From: Euonymus europaeus
Lineage: Eukaryota > Streptophyta > Magnoliopsida > Celastrales > Celastraceae
DNA length: 64,000 bases
NCBI GenBank assembly: GCA_963580455.1
Contig: OY756967.1
Coordinates: 7,462,501 to 7,526,500, forward strand
Direction of reading: 5' to 3'
The position numbers and the translations under genes are program-made. Shown here one piece after another: positions 25,229 to 35,397 of this stretch; the stretch's first letter is position 1; every line of letters starts with the position of its first letter. The notes beneath the pieces were generated by a model. That model saw nothing but the letters and a program-made list of their open reading frames with translations, ran no database searches and had not been told where the DNA came from.

Positions 25229-27212
25229 AGAGAGAAGGAGCTTTTGGTTAGACTTTGAGATGGAGATTGTGGATTGGTGATCATTGAAGCCAAACAAGGG
25301 AGATTCAAGCTTGATTTGGGAGATTTGCTAAGTTTTCTTTTAGTTTTGAAAATTCTTGGTTTTGTTAGACTTGTTAGATTCTTGAAGAGTTGAGTTTCGT
25401 GCTTTGGATATGTTGATTATAGGTTGATTTTGGACATATGTATAGGTTTGTTTGTGATTTTGGAGTGAAGGATTGAATGGGTCGAGTTTGAAGGAAGAAA
25501 AGAATAGTGCTGCGAACAGTAAAGCGTCGGACACCCTACTGAGGCGTTCGGACACTTAAGCCTACATAGGAAGGCAGAGAAGGGAGACTGATGCAAGGCG
25601 TCCGGATACCTATCGGGAATACAGGTTTTTAGGAGCAGGGTTACACATTTATGCTCAAAACACATTTTGGAAAGACCATAGTAGAGAGAGAAAGAGAGAG
25701 AGAAGAGAGAGAAAGAGCTTTTGGTTAGACTTTGGGATGGAGATTGTGGATTGGTGATCATTGAAGCCAAACAAGGAAGATTCAAGCTTGATTTGGGAGA
25801 TTTGGTAAGTTTTCTTTTAGTTTCAAAAATTCTAGGTTTTGTTAGATTTGTTAGATTCTTGAAGAGTTGAGTTCCGTGCTTTAGATATGTTGATTATAGG
25901 TTGATTTTGGACATATGTATAGGTTTGTTTGTGATTTTGGAGTGAAGGATTGAATGGGTCGAGTTTGAAGGATTTTGGAGGAATTTCTAGAGAGAGAAGG
26001 TGAGTAATTTCGAAATTCTTGATTTAATTGATGTTTATATGATTTGTTGATCAGAAATTGATATATGAATTGCTATGATTTCGCCATATTGATAGGTTGA
26101 GAAATCAGAACCCCAGGAACGTATTTATTGAATTTTTGGTAAATTGACCGAAGCGAGGTAGGGGATTTCCAACCCTTCTTTCTATCGTTCGTTCTCATTG
26201 TTTAAAGAGCATTTTGATTCTTCATTGGTCGCCTATGTTTGTGTTTCCGCCTTAATTGCTTCTAAGGGGAAACGAACCTTGTGTGTGCGTTATTGTTGGT
26301 TCTTGAAGATCGAGTATGGACTCGGAAATCCTTAGGATTCTTGAAAGCTACATGGAGGGATGGCGATGTGAAGAGAGTTACCACCAAGTCATGTAAACTC
26401 CATGTGGGGTAACGCACTAGAGGTGGGGTTATTGAGGGACCTTGCCTGGAGTGGTGCAGGCGTGATAGGTTCACGCAACCGGGTGATCCAAGAGTTGTTT
26501 GATGTTGGGGAGCTTGCTCCCATTCGATATTACATAGAAAGAGCCATGGTATTGATGAGGTTTCCTCAAAGACGAGATTGCCCGGGTTGTTGTTGTATGT
26601 GATTATTGATTATATGTTCATGATGGAGAATCATATTGTTGCATTGCTTTTCCTTTGGAGTCGACCTTATTACTTTGATGATCCTTTTTACCCTACTAAG
26701 CTTCTAGGTCAAACTTTACCTTCTTTTCCTTCCATAGGCGATACTGGTACAAGTACCGGTGGAGCGGATCAGTGAGAGCGAGATGTGACATGGATGGCCC
26801 TGGGTAGGATGAGGATGCTAGAGATATACTCTAGCATGTATTTTGTTTATGATGTTGATAATTATTATTTCATGATACTCTTATAACCATTTGGCACTAG
26901 AGGGTGTATGCATGATGTATGCTGAGATTTGATTATATGGTTATATGATATTATGAACTATGAAATACTATAAGTTTGTGCATGCTGATAGTGGATGGCC
27001 TGAGGCCCCTAGGAGCAGGATTGCATGTGATTGAGGCCTGAGGCCTAGCTAGGTTATTGATGTGATGGTTGAATTGTGCTGCGTGTTCTAATACAAGTGG
27101 GCACTCTCTGATATAAGGGGAGATGCAGATTTTTGGTTTGTCGGATGATCACATTAGTAGTCTAGGACTATGGCAGAGGGCACCCGTGGCGTTCCCGGAT
27201 CGGGGCATCACA

Positions 27213-28122
27213 TTTAATGTCTAATTTTATGAGATTAGGCTCTTTGGATTAAACCATTTTCAATAGATAAACATTCGTTCTCAAATGGACAAATTTGTTA
27301 AAAATCGTTCTATAAAGAGAGTTGAGCAATTTCAAACCATCAAAATTGGTCGGTATAAACGTATTGTAATTTTATGAGTTTATGCTTCGTGGATTAATCC
27401 ATTTTCAAAAGACAAACTTTCATTCCCAAATGGAGAAAACTGTTAAAAGCTCATCTACGGAGTGTGTTGAGCAATGTCAAACTATCAAAGTTTGTCAGTG
27501 TAAACTTTTTATTGTTATTTGAAGTCAAATTTTATGAGTTTAGGCTCCGTCGATTGTTTTGTTGGCAAAAGAAAAACTTTTGTTACCAAATTAGCAAAAC
27601 TGTTAAAAGCTCTTCTATGGAGAGAGTTGAGCAATTCCAAACTATCAAATTTGGTCGGTGTAAACTTTTAATTGTTATTTTATATCAGATATTATGAGTT
27701 TATGCTTTGAGGATTAATCAATTGCCAAAAGACGAACTTTCATTCCCAAATGGACAAAACTCTTAAAAGTTCCTCTATGGAGAGAGTTTAGCAATTCCAA
27801 ACCATCAAAGTTAGTCGATGTAAAATTTTTATTGTGAATTTATGTCAAATTTTACAAGTTTAGGCTCCATAGATTGTTTCTTTAACAAAAGACAAACTTT
27901 CGTTACCAAATGGACAAAATTGTAAAAAACTCCTTTGTGAAGAGAGTTAAGCCATTCTAAACCGTCACAGTTTGTCGATTTACACTTTTTATTATTATTA
28001 TTTGTATGTCAAAGTTTAAAATTTTAGGTTTCATAAATTGTTTCGTTCCCAAAAGGCAAACTTCCATTACCAAATGGATAAAAGCTGTTAAAAACTCCTC
28101 CGTGGTTAGAGTTGAGCAATTT
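27213..28122 (+). repeat. Satellite array block 2
   Basis: Five to six monomers of the 160-bp satellite, in the same orientation as block 1. It begins with the second copy of element A's TTTAA duplication and ends with AATTT, the left duplication of element C. Confidence 0.92.
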
Positions 28123-28950
28123 TGTAACACACCGGGTTCAAAATTAGCATGCAAGTTTAGTTAACGGGGGTAGTAATTAGTAGGGATTAATTACAGTGGT
28201 GTAAAGATAATCGTATTTATTACAGGCGTAAATACACACGAGATGTGAAATTAACAAAAGAAATTAAATTGGAATTTTGGGAACGTAACCGGAATTGTTA
28301 TTAATTTAAAGGAAATGGTAATGTTGTAAATACGGTAGTAGCATGTGGGGATAAATACACAACTTAAGGGATATAATTGTGAATTAATAAAATTGTTAAA
28401 AATATATTATAAGGTTGCACGGAAAACGAGAAAACCTAGCAACCAAACAAACAGTGAGAGAGAGAGGGGCGGCGACGGAGGGGCTTTTTCCGGCAAAGGT
28501 GACGAACGGCGGCAAGGGTGGCACGAGAAGGACCGGCTTGAGGAGAGGAGTGCGGCGGTAGGATTTTCGGATCCATCGGATTGGCGTAAGGTGGTCGATC
28601 GGAGGGGAGCGGCTGCCGTGGAGTTTCGGAGTGGTTTCCGTCAAATTCCGACCTCTATTCAGGTAACCAGGGGTGGCGCTCAGTTCGTCCGACCCCCGTC
28701 TATCATTCTGGGCCGGTGGTAAGGACCACCGCAGCCTGGACGGGGGTGACCCGATTTCGACTGTTAACGGGTCTGTTGACCCGTTTCAGTGAGGAGAGGA
28801 CCCAACCGGGTCGGGCTGACCCGGTTGGTACTGGGCAGACCCATTGACTGGTCTGCCCAATTTGACCTAATTAAATTAAATTTAATAAAGTAATATTAAT
28901 TGTATAAATATTAATGTAAATGAGTGGTTATGAATTTCAGGGTTAGGTTG

Positions 28951-29297
28951 TGTAACGACCCGACCTTTTCTCCAGGTCCAGCCAGCCGTTACAGGCCCAT
29001 GGGCCACAACCCCCAACCTCTATTCGCGTCCAGCCCCTCACGACTGACTCATACGATAGGTTGTTGAAGGCAGGAGTCGAACTCCTGACCTCCCTTTAAC
29101 ACGCAGCCCATGGCTTAGTTGGTAGCATGTGTTGCCATGGGCTGCGTGTTAAAGGGAGGTCAGGAGTTCGACTCCTGCCTTCAACAACCTATCGTATGAG
29201 TCAGTCGTGAGGGGCTGGACGCGAATAGAGGTTGGGGGTTGTGGCCCATGGGCCTGTAACGGCTGGCTGGACCTGGAGAAAAGGTCGGGTCGTTACA
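28951..29297. repeat. Palindrome P1: 164-bp arms, 19-bp loop
   Basis: Bases 28951-29114 and 29134-29297 are reverse complements of each other, essentially perfect by eye, separated by a 19-base loop. The ends are TGTAACGACCCG and CGGGTCGTTACA. The loop and the start of the right arm read like the head of a tRNA-derived SINE: TGGCTTAGTTGG (29111-29122) fits a Pol III A box and AGTTCGACTCC (about 29165-29175) fits a B box. A transcript would fold into one long hairpin. Whether it is a foldback element, a SINE dimer or a rearrangement product is open. Confidence 0.88.
29111..29175 (+). ncRNA. tRNA-like / SINE-head sequence with Pol III A and B boxes
   Basis: TGGCTTAGTTGG and AGTTCGACTCC lie about 43 bp apart, close to the spacing in tRNA genes and tRNA-derived SINEs. 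I cannot draw a complete cloverleaf from it, so it is not called as a functional tRNA gene. The same B-box region is repeated in the SINE fragment at 29365-29478 and in palindrome P2. Confidence 0.5.
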
Positions 29298-29478
29298 TAA
29301 AAACTGCCTTTTTATAGAAGCCTTCCCCGTTCCGTCACTCCACGGACACATAGGGACACAACCAGGCCCATGGGCCAGACAGCCCAACCTCTATTCGCGT
29401 CCAGCCCCTCACGACTGACTCATACGATAGGTTGTTGAAGGCAGGAGTCGAACTCCTGACCTCCCTTTAACATGCAGC
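29298..29478 (-). mobile_element. SINE-like fragment, minus strand
   Basis: On the minus strand this reads a B box (AGTTCGACTCC), then the same body as the palindrome arms through GCGAATAGAGGTTGGG. It then follows a different 3' part ending in TTCTATAAAAAGGCAG. It lacks the A-box head. A second copy of its last 60 or so bases is at 35871-35932 in the opposite orientation. It sits where the first ~320 bp of the composite D LTR should be. Confidence 0.55.
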
Positions 29479-29718
29479 GCTTGTGGAGAGAGGAGCAAAA
29501 CCCAACCGGAATCGTCGTCATCGGACCACCGTAGACGGCGGAATCAGGCGGCGAAGTTTCGGTTTTTCAAAATTTCAAAGCTCGATCCCGGTCGATTCAG
29601 TAGGAATTTTGGAACGAGGCAGGTACCATTAGATTTCTGTTGTTGTGGGCTTCGTTTTGATGTAGGAGTGACTGGAAAATTCGCCGAAAAAATGGATTCC
29701 GGCGACCGGCCGGCCGAG

Positions 29719-29918
29719 TTGACTCAGCTCCGGCGAGTTGACTCGGGTTTGACCGAGTTGACCCGTTGACTCGGGTTTGACCCGTTTTGACTGGGTTGAC
29801 CCGGTTTGACTATTTGACCCGAGTTGACTTTGACTGGGTTTGACTTTTGACCCGAGTTGACCGGGTTACCCCCGTTGACTTTTAGGTTGACTTTTGGTTG
29901 ACTTTTCCGTATTTTGAC
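29719..29918 (+). promoter_or_regulatory. Cluster of 19 TTGAC (W-box core) motifs
   Basis: I count 19 TTGAC pentamers in 200 bp, most followed by C or T as in the TTGACC/T core bound by plant WRKY factors. They arise from an imperfect tandem repeat with phrases such as GGTTTGACCCG. The inverted LTR (about 37680-37855) and the 3' fragment (about 35740-35870) carry versions of it. Binding and any effect on transcription are inference. Confidence 0.6.
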
Positions 29919-30217
29919 TGTCGTGTATACGTATCCGTATTTTGATGCAAGAGGTTGATTTGGAGTTTTCAGACGTATTACGGATTAGCTTAGTCGACAT
30001 TCCAGGTAGGGATTCTGCCCTAGTTCTTATTTGGGGTTCCGGGGCTTCCGTATTCGACGGACTCCTATTTGTCTATTGGTGTGAAATTCCCGGAGGTTGG
30101 GAATTTCTCTGTTTATACTCTTATCTGATTTATTTCCGCAATTGCAATATGTTATGATTATATGTGGTTGTTTTGGAGGTATATGTACGACTGACAGTAT
30201 TTTTGTGTCTCTTGCGG

Positions 30218-30360
30218 GCCCACTATCCTGGTGGGGCCCACTTATCCTCCTGTGGGGCCCACTATCCTGGTGGGGCCCACCTATCCTATCGTGGGGCCCA
30301 CTATCCTGGTGGGGCCCACTTATCCTTTTGTGGGCGCATATCCATTGGTGGGGCCCACCT
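30218..30360 (+). repeat. GGGGCCCAC minisatellite in the LTR
   Basis: About seven imperfect units of 19-26 bp, each with GTGGGGCCCAC followed by a TATCCT spacer. The mirror-image block in the inverted LTR (about 37290-37378) has fewer units, so the array has changed length between LTR copies. Confidence 0.88.
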
Positions 30361-31421
30361 CCTGATGTCTGGTTTTATCCTCGAGAGTCCGGATAGGATT
30401 CCATTATGATGATCTTCTATGATTTGTGAGATTATGGAGGGATGATTTGTAGAGCGTGGGACCCACATCGGGCAACCCAGCTTACTGGATGATTTATCGA
30501 TGGTTTTGATCGGGTACGTACCTGGAGACCGGATTGAGGTGAGGTACATCCTAGGGGACGCTCTTCGATGTAGGCGATGCTATCGAGTACCTGATGTAGG
30601 CTCGATCCTCATCCAATCTAGGGAGTACCTGGACTGGGAGACACCTTGCGGGGATCAGGGTGGGTCCAGGGGAGGATTTTCTGTTGTTATGTGGATATGA
30701 GTTGATACGGATTTGTGTTGATACGGATTTGAGTTGATATGGATTTGAGTTGGATTATGATTGAGTATTGATTTGAGAGTTGTACTTGAGGATGGTAGTG
30801 GTGGAGCCTACTCGGTATCTACCCTACGGATTGACTGATTGTGATGAGTTGTGATGTGTATCACTTATGGTTTCTCTGTATGTATTCTATATCTTACAGG
30901 CTTTCTTACTTTATCTCTGATTTACTGGAGTTCGGTGATACGGGAGTGTATCACTATTTGAGTTTCCTGTTCATTTCACTTACCTCTTGAGCTTTTACTT
31001 TCCGTTTATTCTGATGATTGATATTCCTCTATATCCCTACTGAGCTTTGTAGCTCATCCCTTTCATTCACATGATTTCAGGTGAGATAGCCGGAGTGGAT
31101 GATCAGCGCAGGGATGCGTGAGGCGTGATGTAGCTGGTGTGGGGATGATTTGTCTGTTTTCAGTATTTGTTTTTTTCGTAATTATGATATTTGGATTTTT
31201 CCGCTGTAGACTCTGGATTGCAGATTACATTATGTTTGGAGTATTTGGGATTATGGTTGAGATTTATATATATATATATATATATGTGAGATTACTTATG
31301 TAGTGTTTGGGTAGTTTGGGGTGTAAATCCGGTTCGGGGAACAGAGGAGTTCCCTGCCGGTCACGTCTCTGGGATTCATGGGTGCTCATCTGCACCTATC
31401 TGGGAGAGGGGCGTGACAGTT

Positions 31422-31433
31422 TGGTATCAGAGG
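31422..31433 (+). other. Primer-binding site of composite D
   Basis: TGGTATCAGAGG starts 4 bp after the LTR end. It differs at one base from the initiator-tRNA-Met complement. Confidence 0.85.
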
Positions 31434-31684
31434 TGGTCAGTTAGTTTTTGGAGTGGTTATTCAATTTCTTTTGTTTTTCCCCCAGCTACACATCACGGGC
31501 TTCCCGGCTGATCTGGTGAGTTATTCTTTCTTTTACGTTTGGAGTAGTTGATTTATATAGTTATACGTTTACGTTTCGGATATGGTAGACATACGTAGAT
31601 GGTGACACTCAGGATACCTGTTGAGAGAAGAGCTCTATTGGCTTCAGCATTTTTAGAGGATGATGCTTATGTCGGTGGGAGAGT

Positions 31685-32494
31685 ATGACTATTGGTAAGG
31701 AGAGTATGGAGATGCCATGGACGGAGTTTGAGACTCTGTTTCTTGCACAATATGTTCCCCAGGCCATTCGCGTTGCGAAGGCCAAGGAGTTTCTGGAGCT
31801 GATTCAGAGTAGAGATATGACAGTGTCACAGTATCAGGCATGGTTTGAGGAGCTTGGTCGATATGGAGAGGAGTACATTGCCACTGAGGAGAAGAAGATA
31901 CTGAGATTTCAGCGCGGGCTGAAACCCCGCATTTCCGAGCGTTTAGCAGGGATGATGGTTCGTACTTATCGGGAGTCCATTGATAGGGCACTTGATATAG
32001 AGAGGAGCATGGTTGATTCACAGGATTATTGGGAGCTTCATAAGAGGAAGTACGGAGATACTTCTTCTGCCTCAGGGAGCAGTAGTAGACAGAGGACTGA
32101 GGGTCAGAGACAGAGACCCAGACAGGATCAGGGGCAGAGATTCCAGGACAGGAGACAGGACCGTCCGAGTCAGCAGCAGAGTTCTCAGAGACAGGGACAG
32201 CAGGGTCCGCAGCAGAGACAACAGGGTCCACGACAGGGACATGGGTCCATATCAGGATTGTATTGCTATGCGTGTGGTCATACTGGACACAGGATATCGG
32301 ACTGTCCTAGGGCGGATAGCCCATTGTGTTTCTCTTGTGGACTACCAGGACATGTCCAGAGTTATTGCCCGAGGAGTCGTACAGCACCATCAGGCAGAGG
32401 ACAGGGAGCCCCAGCACTTGCAGCACCAGCACCTAGAGCTCCAGCAGGCAGAGGGGCCAGACCTCCAGCACCACCAGTGAGACAGCAGCAGTAG
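31685..32494 (+). pseudogene. gag of composite D, truncated
   Basis: A 269-codon frame whose first part is the C-terminal half of a retrotransposon-gag domain (residues 1-110, with TFETLFLAQYVP-like and FLELIQSRDMTVSQY motifs). The N-terminal half present in element E is missing, and the 31440-31684 leader is short, so a deletion has removed it. A Q/R-rich linker follows. Two CCHC zinc knuckles occupy residues 194-207 and 215-228. The frame ends at TAG 32492-32494 within a run of CAG codons, so that stop probably was CAG. Beyond it the same frame reads on into protease. Confidence 0.87.
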
Positions 32495-33404
32495 CAGCAG
32501 AGGCAAGGTCAGAGAGCTGGAGTTTATGCAGTTGAGCCAGCACCAGAGCGTGATTTTATTGGAGGTAGAGTTTTACTTTTTAGTTCTTGGGCTCGTGTTC
32601 TATTTGATACCGGTGCCACGCATTCGTTTATTTCTACCTCTTTTGTTGAGGCATTGGGGTTAGAGATTTCGGATTTGGATAGGAGATTGGTAGTGGATTC
32701 TCCGTTGGGGTCAGGTACTGTGGTGATGAGCATTTGTAGGGGTTGTATTTTTCGATTTGCTGATCACGAGTTTCGAGCAGATTTATATGTTATGGATTTC
32801 ACTGACTATGATGTGATACTTGGATTGGACTGGTTGACTGACTATGATGCTGTGATAGATTGTACAGAGCGTAGGGTCACGCTGACATCACCATCTGGGC
32901 GAGTTAGTTTTTGTGGGTCGCGGGTTGTTACATGTTCTCACTTTCTTGACAACCCACGATATACTGACTGTCTAGTGGCGAGCTTGACTTCTACATCGGA
33001 GATTGAGGCTAGTACCGCTGTGCCAGTGGTAGAGGAGTATTTGGATGTATTTCCTGATGAGTTACCAGGATTATCACCACAGCGAGAGATTGATTTTGTG
33101 ATTGAGTTATATCCGGGTACAGACCCGATTTCTATTCCACCGTATAGGATGGCTCCAGCAGAGTTGAGGGAGTTGGATTGGCAGTTGCGGGAGTTGCAGG
33201 GTCTAGGATTTATCAGACCCAGTACTTCACCATGGGGTGCTCCAGTTCTCTTCGTGAAGAAGAAGGACGGATCGATGAGGATGTGTGTGGACTACAGGAA
33301 GTTGAATAGGGTGACTGTGAAGAATAAGTACCCGTTACCGAGGATAAATGATTTGTTTGATCAATTGAGGGGTAGTCACTATTACTCCAAGATTGATCTC
33401 AGAC
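32495..33404 (+). pseudogene. Protease and N-terminal RT of composite D
   Basis: In frame with gag after the TAG. The aspartic-protease motif DTGATHSFI starts at 32606, so the catalytic aspartate is kept, with the second conserved segment DVILGLDWL near 32812. RT begins about 33040 and reads through [14 protein letters not shown] and [17 protein letters not shown]. Near 33404 about 11 bases are lost compared with element E, which removes the conserved SGYHQ region and shifts the frame. The frame formally continues to 33469, but the last 20 or so residues are out of phase. Confidence 0.88.
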
Positions 33405-34613
33405 CAGTTGAGGATTCGAGAGGAGGACATATCGAAGACGGCATTTCGTACTCGATATGGTCATTATGAGTTTCTGGTCATGCCGTTTGGGCTGACCAAT
33501 GCCCCAGCAGCTTTTATGGATTTGATGCATAGAGTGTTCAGACAGTATCTTGACCAGTTTGTGATAGTCTTCATCGATGATATATTGGTGTATTCGGCCA
33601 CAGAGGAGGAGCATAGGGGGCATTTGGAGATTGTTCTGCAGACACTCAGAGAGCATCAGTTGTATGCCAAGCTGAGTAAGTGCGAGTTTTGGGCAACTCA
33701 GGTGAAATTCTTGGGGCATGTGATATCCAGAGATGGAGTGGCAGTGGATCCTGCCAAGGTGGAGGCTGTGTTGGATTGGAGGACTCCGAGGACAGTGGGA
33801 GAGATTCGTAGTTTCCTGGGATTAGCAGGTTACTACAGGAGGTTTATAGAGGGATTTTCACGGATTGCTTCACCGATGACTGAGTTGACGCGGAAGGGTG
33901 TTCCTTTCGTGTGGACTGATAGATGTGAGCAGGCTTTTCGGGAGCTGAAGACCCGACTCACATCACCTCCAGTCCTGACTATTCCAGATAATGGTATTGG
34001 TTATCATGTATATTGTGATGCTTCAGGGATTGGTTTAGGTTGTGTGCTTATGCAGCAGGATAGGGTGGTGGAGTATGCTTCACGACTGTTGAAGCCACAT
34101 GAGAGGAATTATCCTGTACATGATTTGGAGTTGGCTGCTATAGTGTTCGCACTTAAGCAGTGGAGACATTACCTTTATGGGGAGCAGTTTGAGGTGTTTT
34201 CAGATCACAGGAGTTTACGACACTTATTTACACAGAAGGATCTGAATCAGAGGCAGCGGAGATGGATGGAGTACCTTGGAGATTATGATTTCTCATTGCA
34301 GTATCATCCAGGCAAGGCCAATGTGGTGGCTGACGCCTTGAGTAGGAAGTTGGCAGTGGCACGACTGTCACTGCGGGAGTTTGAGTTGGTGGACATCATT
34401 GGGCAGTACCGACTAGATGTTAGTGACAGGGGTGATAGATGTTCCCTGAGCAGTTTGGTGAGTCGTCCAGCACTAGTACAGAAAGTGTTGGATGCACAGC
34501 TTGGTGATGCGATTTTTGATGATATTGAGGATATGGATGGTTGGATTCGAGGTGCTGATGGAGGAGTTCGTTTTAGAGGTCGATTAGTGGTTCCAGTAGA
34601 TGTTGAGTTTTAG
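33405..34613 (+). pseudogene. RT core and RNase H of composite D
   Basis: It continues RT in the next frame. The catalytic aspartates of FIDDILVYS are at 33576-33581. The connection domain follows, then RNase H with [37 protein letters not shown] and ADALSRK motifs, all conserved. The frame ends at 34613 just after the start of the integrase N-terminal region (VVPVDVEF). The integrase zinc finger and first two catalytic aspartates are absent because the sequence jumps straight to the segment around the catalytic glutamate. Confidence 0.9.
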
Positions 34614-35397
34614 TACAGCGTTTCACCCACAGACTGACGGTCAGAGTGAGAGGACTATACAGATTTTGGAGGACATGCTTCGGTCGTGTGTTATGGATTT
34701 CAGGGGTGATTGGGAGACGCATATTCCACTGGTAGAGTTTGTGTATAACAACTCTTATCAGAGTAGTATTCAGATGGCACCATTTGAGGCACTTTATGGT
34801 AGACCATGTAGGTCACCACTTTGTTGGTCGGAGGTTGGGGACAGACCCCTGTTGGGACCAGATTTGATTCAGCAGACCACTGAGGCTGTGGCAGTTATCA
34901 GACAGCGACTTCTGACGGCTCAGTCACGTCAGAAGAGTTATGCAGATCGTAGGCGGAGACCTCTAGAGTTCCAGGTGGGTGATCATGTATTCCTCAAGGT
35001 CAGTCCGAAGCGAGGGATACAGCGTTTTGGTAGATCTGGGAAGTTGACTCCTAGGTTTATTGGACCATTTGAGATCTTGGAGAGAGTAGGGAGTTTGGCT
35101 TATAGGTTGGCATTGCCACCACAGTTGTCCGGAGTTCATGGTGTATTTCATGTTTCTATGTTACGGAGGTATCATCGGGATCCCTCCCATATTATTGATT
35201 GGTCGACTCTGGAGATTGGAGAGGATGCTACCTATGAGGTACGTCCGGTTCAGATTTTGGATAGCCAGATACGGAGATTACGTTCGAAGACCATACCCTT
35301 AGTTAAGGTGTTATGGCAGCATTATGGAGTTCAGGAGGCTACCTGGGAGGTAGAGTCAGATATGCGGGAGCGCTATCCAGACTTGTTTACGACCTAG
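34600..35397 (+). pseudogene. Integrase C-terminal part with chromodomain-like end, composite D
   Basis: The frame starts close to the integrase glutamate motif (HPQTDGQSERT) and continues through the core end and the DHVFLKVSP-type C-terminal domain. It ends with a chromodomain-like stretch (about 35275-35390, VQEATWEVES). The zinc finger and the two catalytic aspartates were deleted together, leaving only the third acidic residue, so it cannot integrate DNA. The chromodomain-like tail is characteristic of chromoviruses, where it guides insertion toward particular chromatin. Confidence 0.87.

Larger units (their letters stand above)
22309..25980 (+). repeat. Four tandem copies of a ~0.5-kb LTR module
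   Basis: Units start with GAAGAAAAGAATAGTGCTG or a close variant at about 22309, 22786, 24973 and 25495. Each contains GTCCGGAC-type palindromes, AAAACAGGTTTTTAGG, a GA repeat of variable length, then TTTTGGTTAGACTTTGG and TTGGACATATGTATAGG. Unit lengths are about 477, 508 (without the inserted LTR), 522 and 490 bp, differing mainly in the GA run. The 5' LTR has this module once. Expansion after insertion by unequal exchange is the simplest reading. Confidence 0.88.
3956..27212 (+). mobile_element. Element A: Ty3/gypsy chromovirus (Tekay/Del-like) carrying nested insertions
   Basis: The element begins TGTGAAACCC at 3956 and ends ATCACA at 27212. It is flanked by TTTAA at 3951-3955 and 27213-27217, with satellite in the same orientation on both sides. 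It holds a 5' LTR, an initiator-Met-type primer site, gag, protease, RT, RNase H, integrase, a polypurine tract and a 3' LTR. A solo LTR (8277-9488), element B (10232-20048) and an inverted LTR (22920-24593) were inserted later. Without these it would be about 10.5 kb. Pol-domain order and a chromodomain-like end of integrase place it among plant chromoviruses; Tekay/Del is my best clade guess from motif style. It is dead, with many stops, frameshifts and deletions. Confidence 0.9.
22031..27212 (+). repeat. 3' LTR of element A, enlarged
   Basis: 5182 bp against 2225 bp for the 5' LTR. The excess comes from an inverted solo LTR (22920-24593) and extra tandem copies of a module of about 0.5 kb (22309-25980). 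Near 26305 a stretch present in the 5' LTR (about 5080-5255, including the AT tract) is missing. The ends are normal: TGTGAAACCCC at the start and ATCACA before the TTTAA duplication. Confidence 0.88.
29479..31418 (+). repeat. 5' LTR of composite D (plus strand, start missing)
   Basis: The sequence matches the reverse complement of 36343-38090 nearly throughout. It enters at about LTR position 322 (GCTTGTGGAGAG) and ends GGGGCGTGACA just before the primer site. It contains the TTGAC cluster, a GGGGCCCAC minisatellite and a short TA tract. Short frames here (for example 29942-30157 and 30097-30396) recur as mirror images in the inverted LTR and are not genes. Confidence 0.87.

Noticed and set aside
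28345..28722. 125-codon frame in the GC-rich part of LTR C
   Set aside because: The corresponding parts of the B LTRs (10590-10920, 18330-18680) are broken in different frames, so there is no sign of selection on a protein.
29101..29190. Functional tRNA gene in palindrome P1
   Set aside because: A and B boxes are present, but no complete acceptor-stem pairing or clear anticodon loop is visible; better explained as a SINE-type head.
29942..30700. Frames of 66-99 codons in the LTR of composite D
   Set aside because: The same frames recur as mirror images in the inverted LTR and one reads through the GGGGCCCAC minisatellite. No protein family is recognisable.
31685..35397. Composite D gag-pol as a functional polyprotein gene
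   Set aside because: It lacks the gag N-terminus, has a TAG at 32492, a frame shift near 33404, and has lost the integrase zinc finger and two catalytic aspartates.
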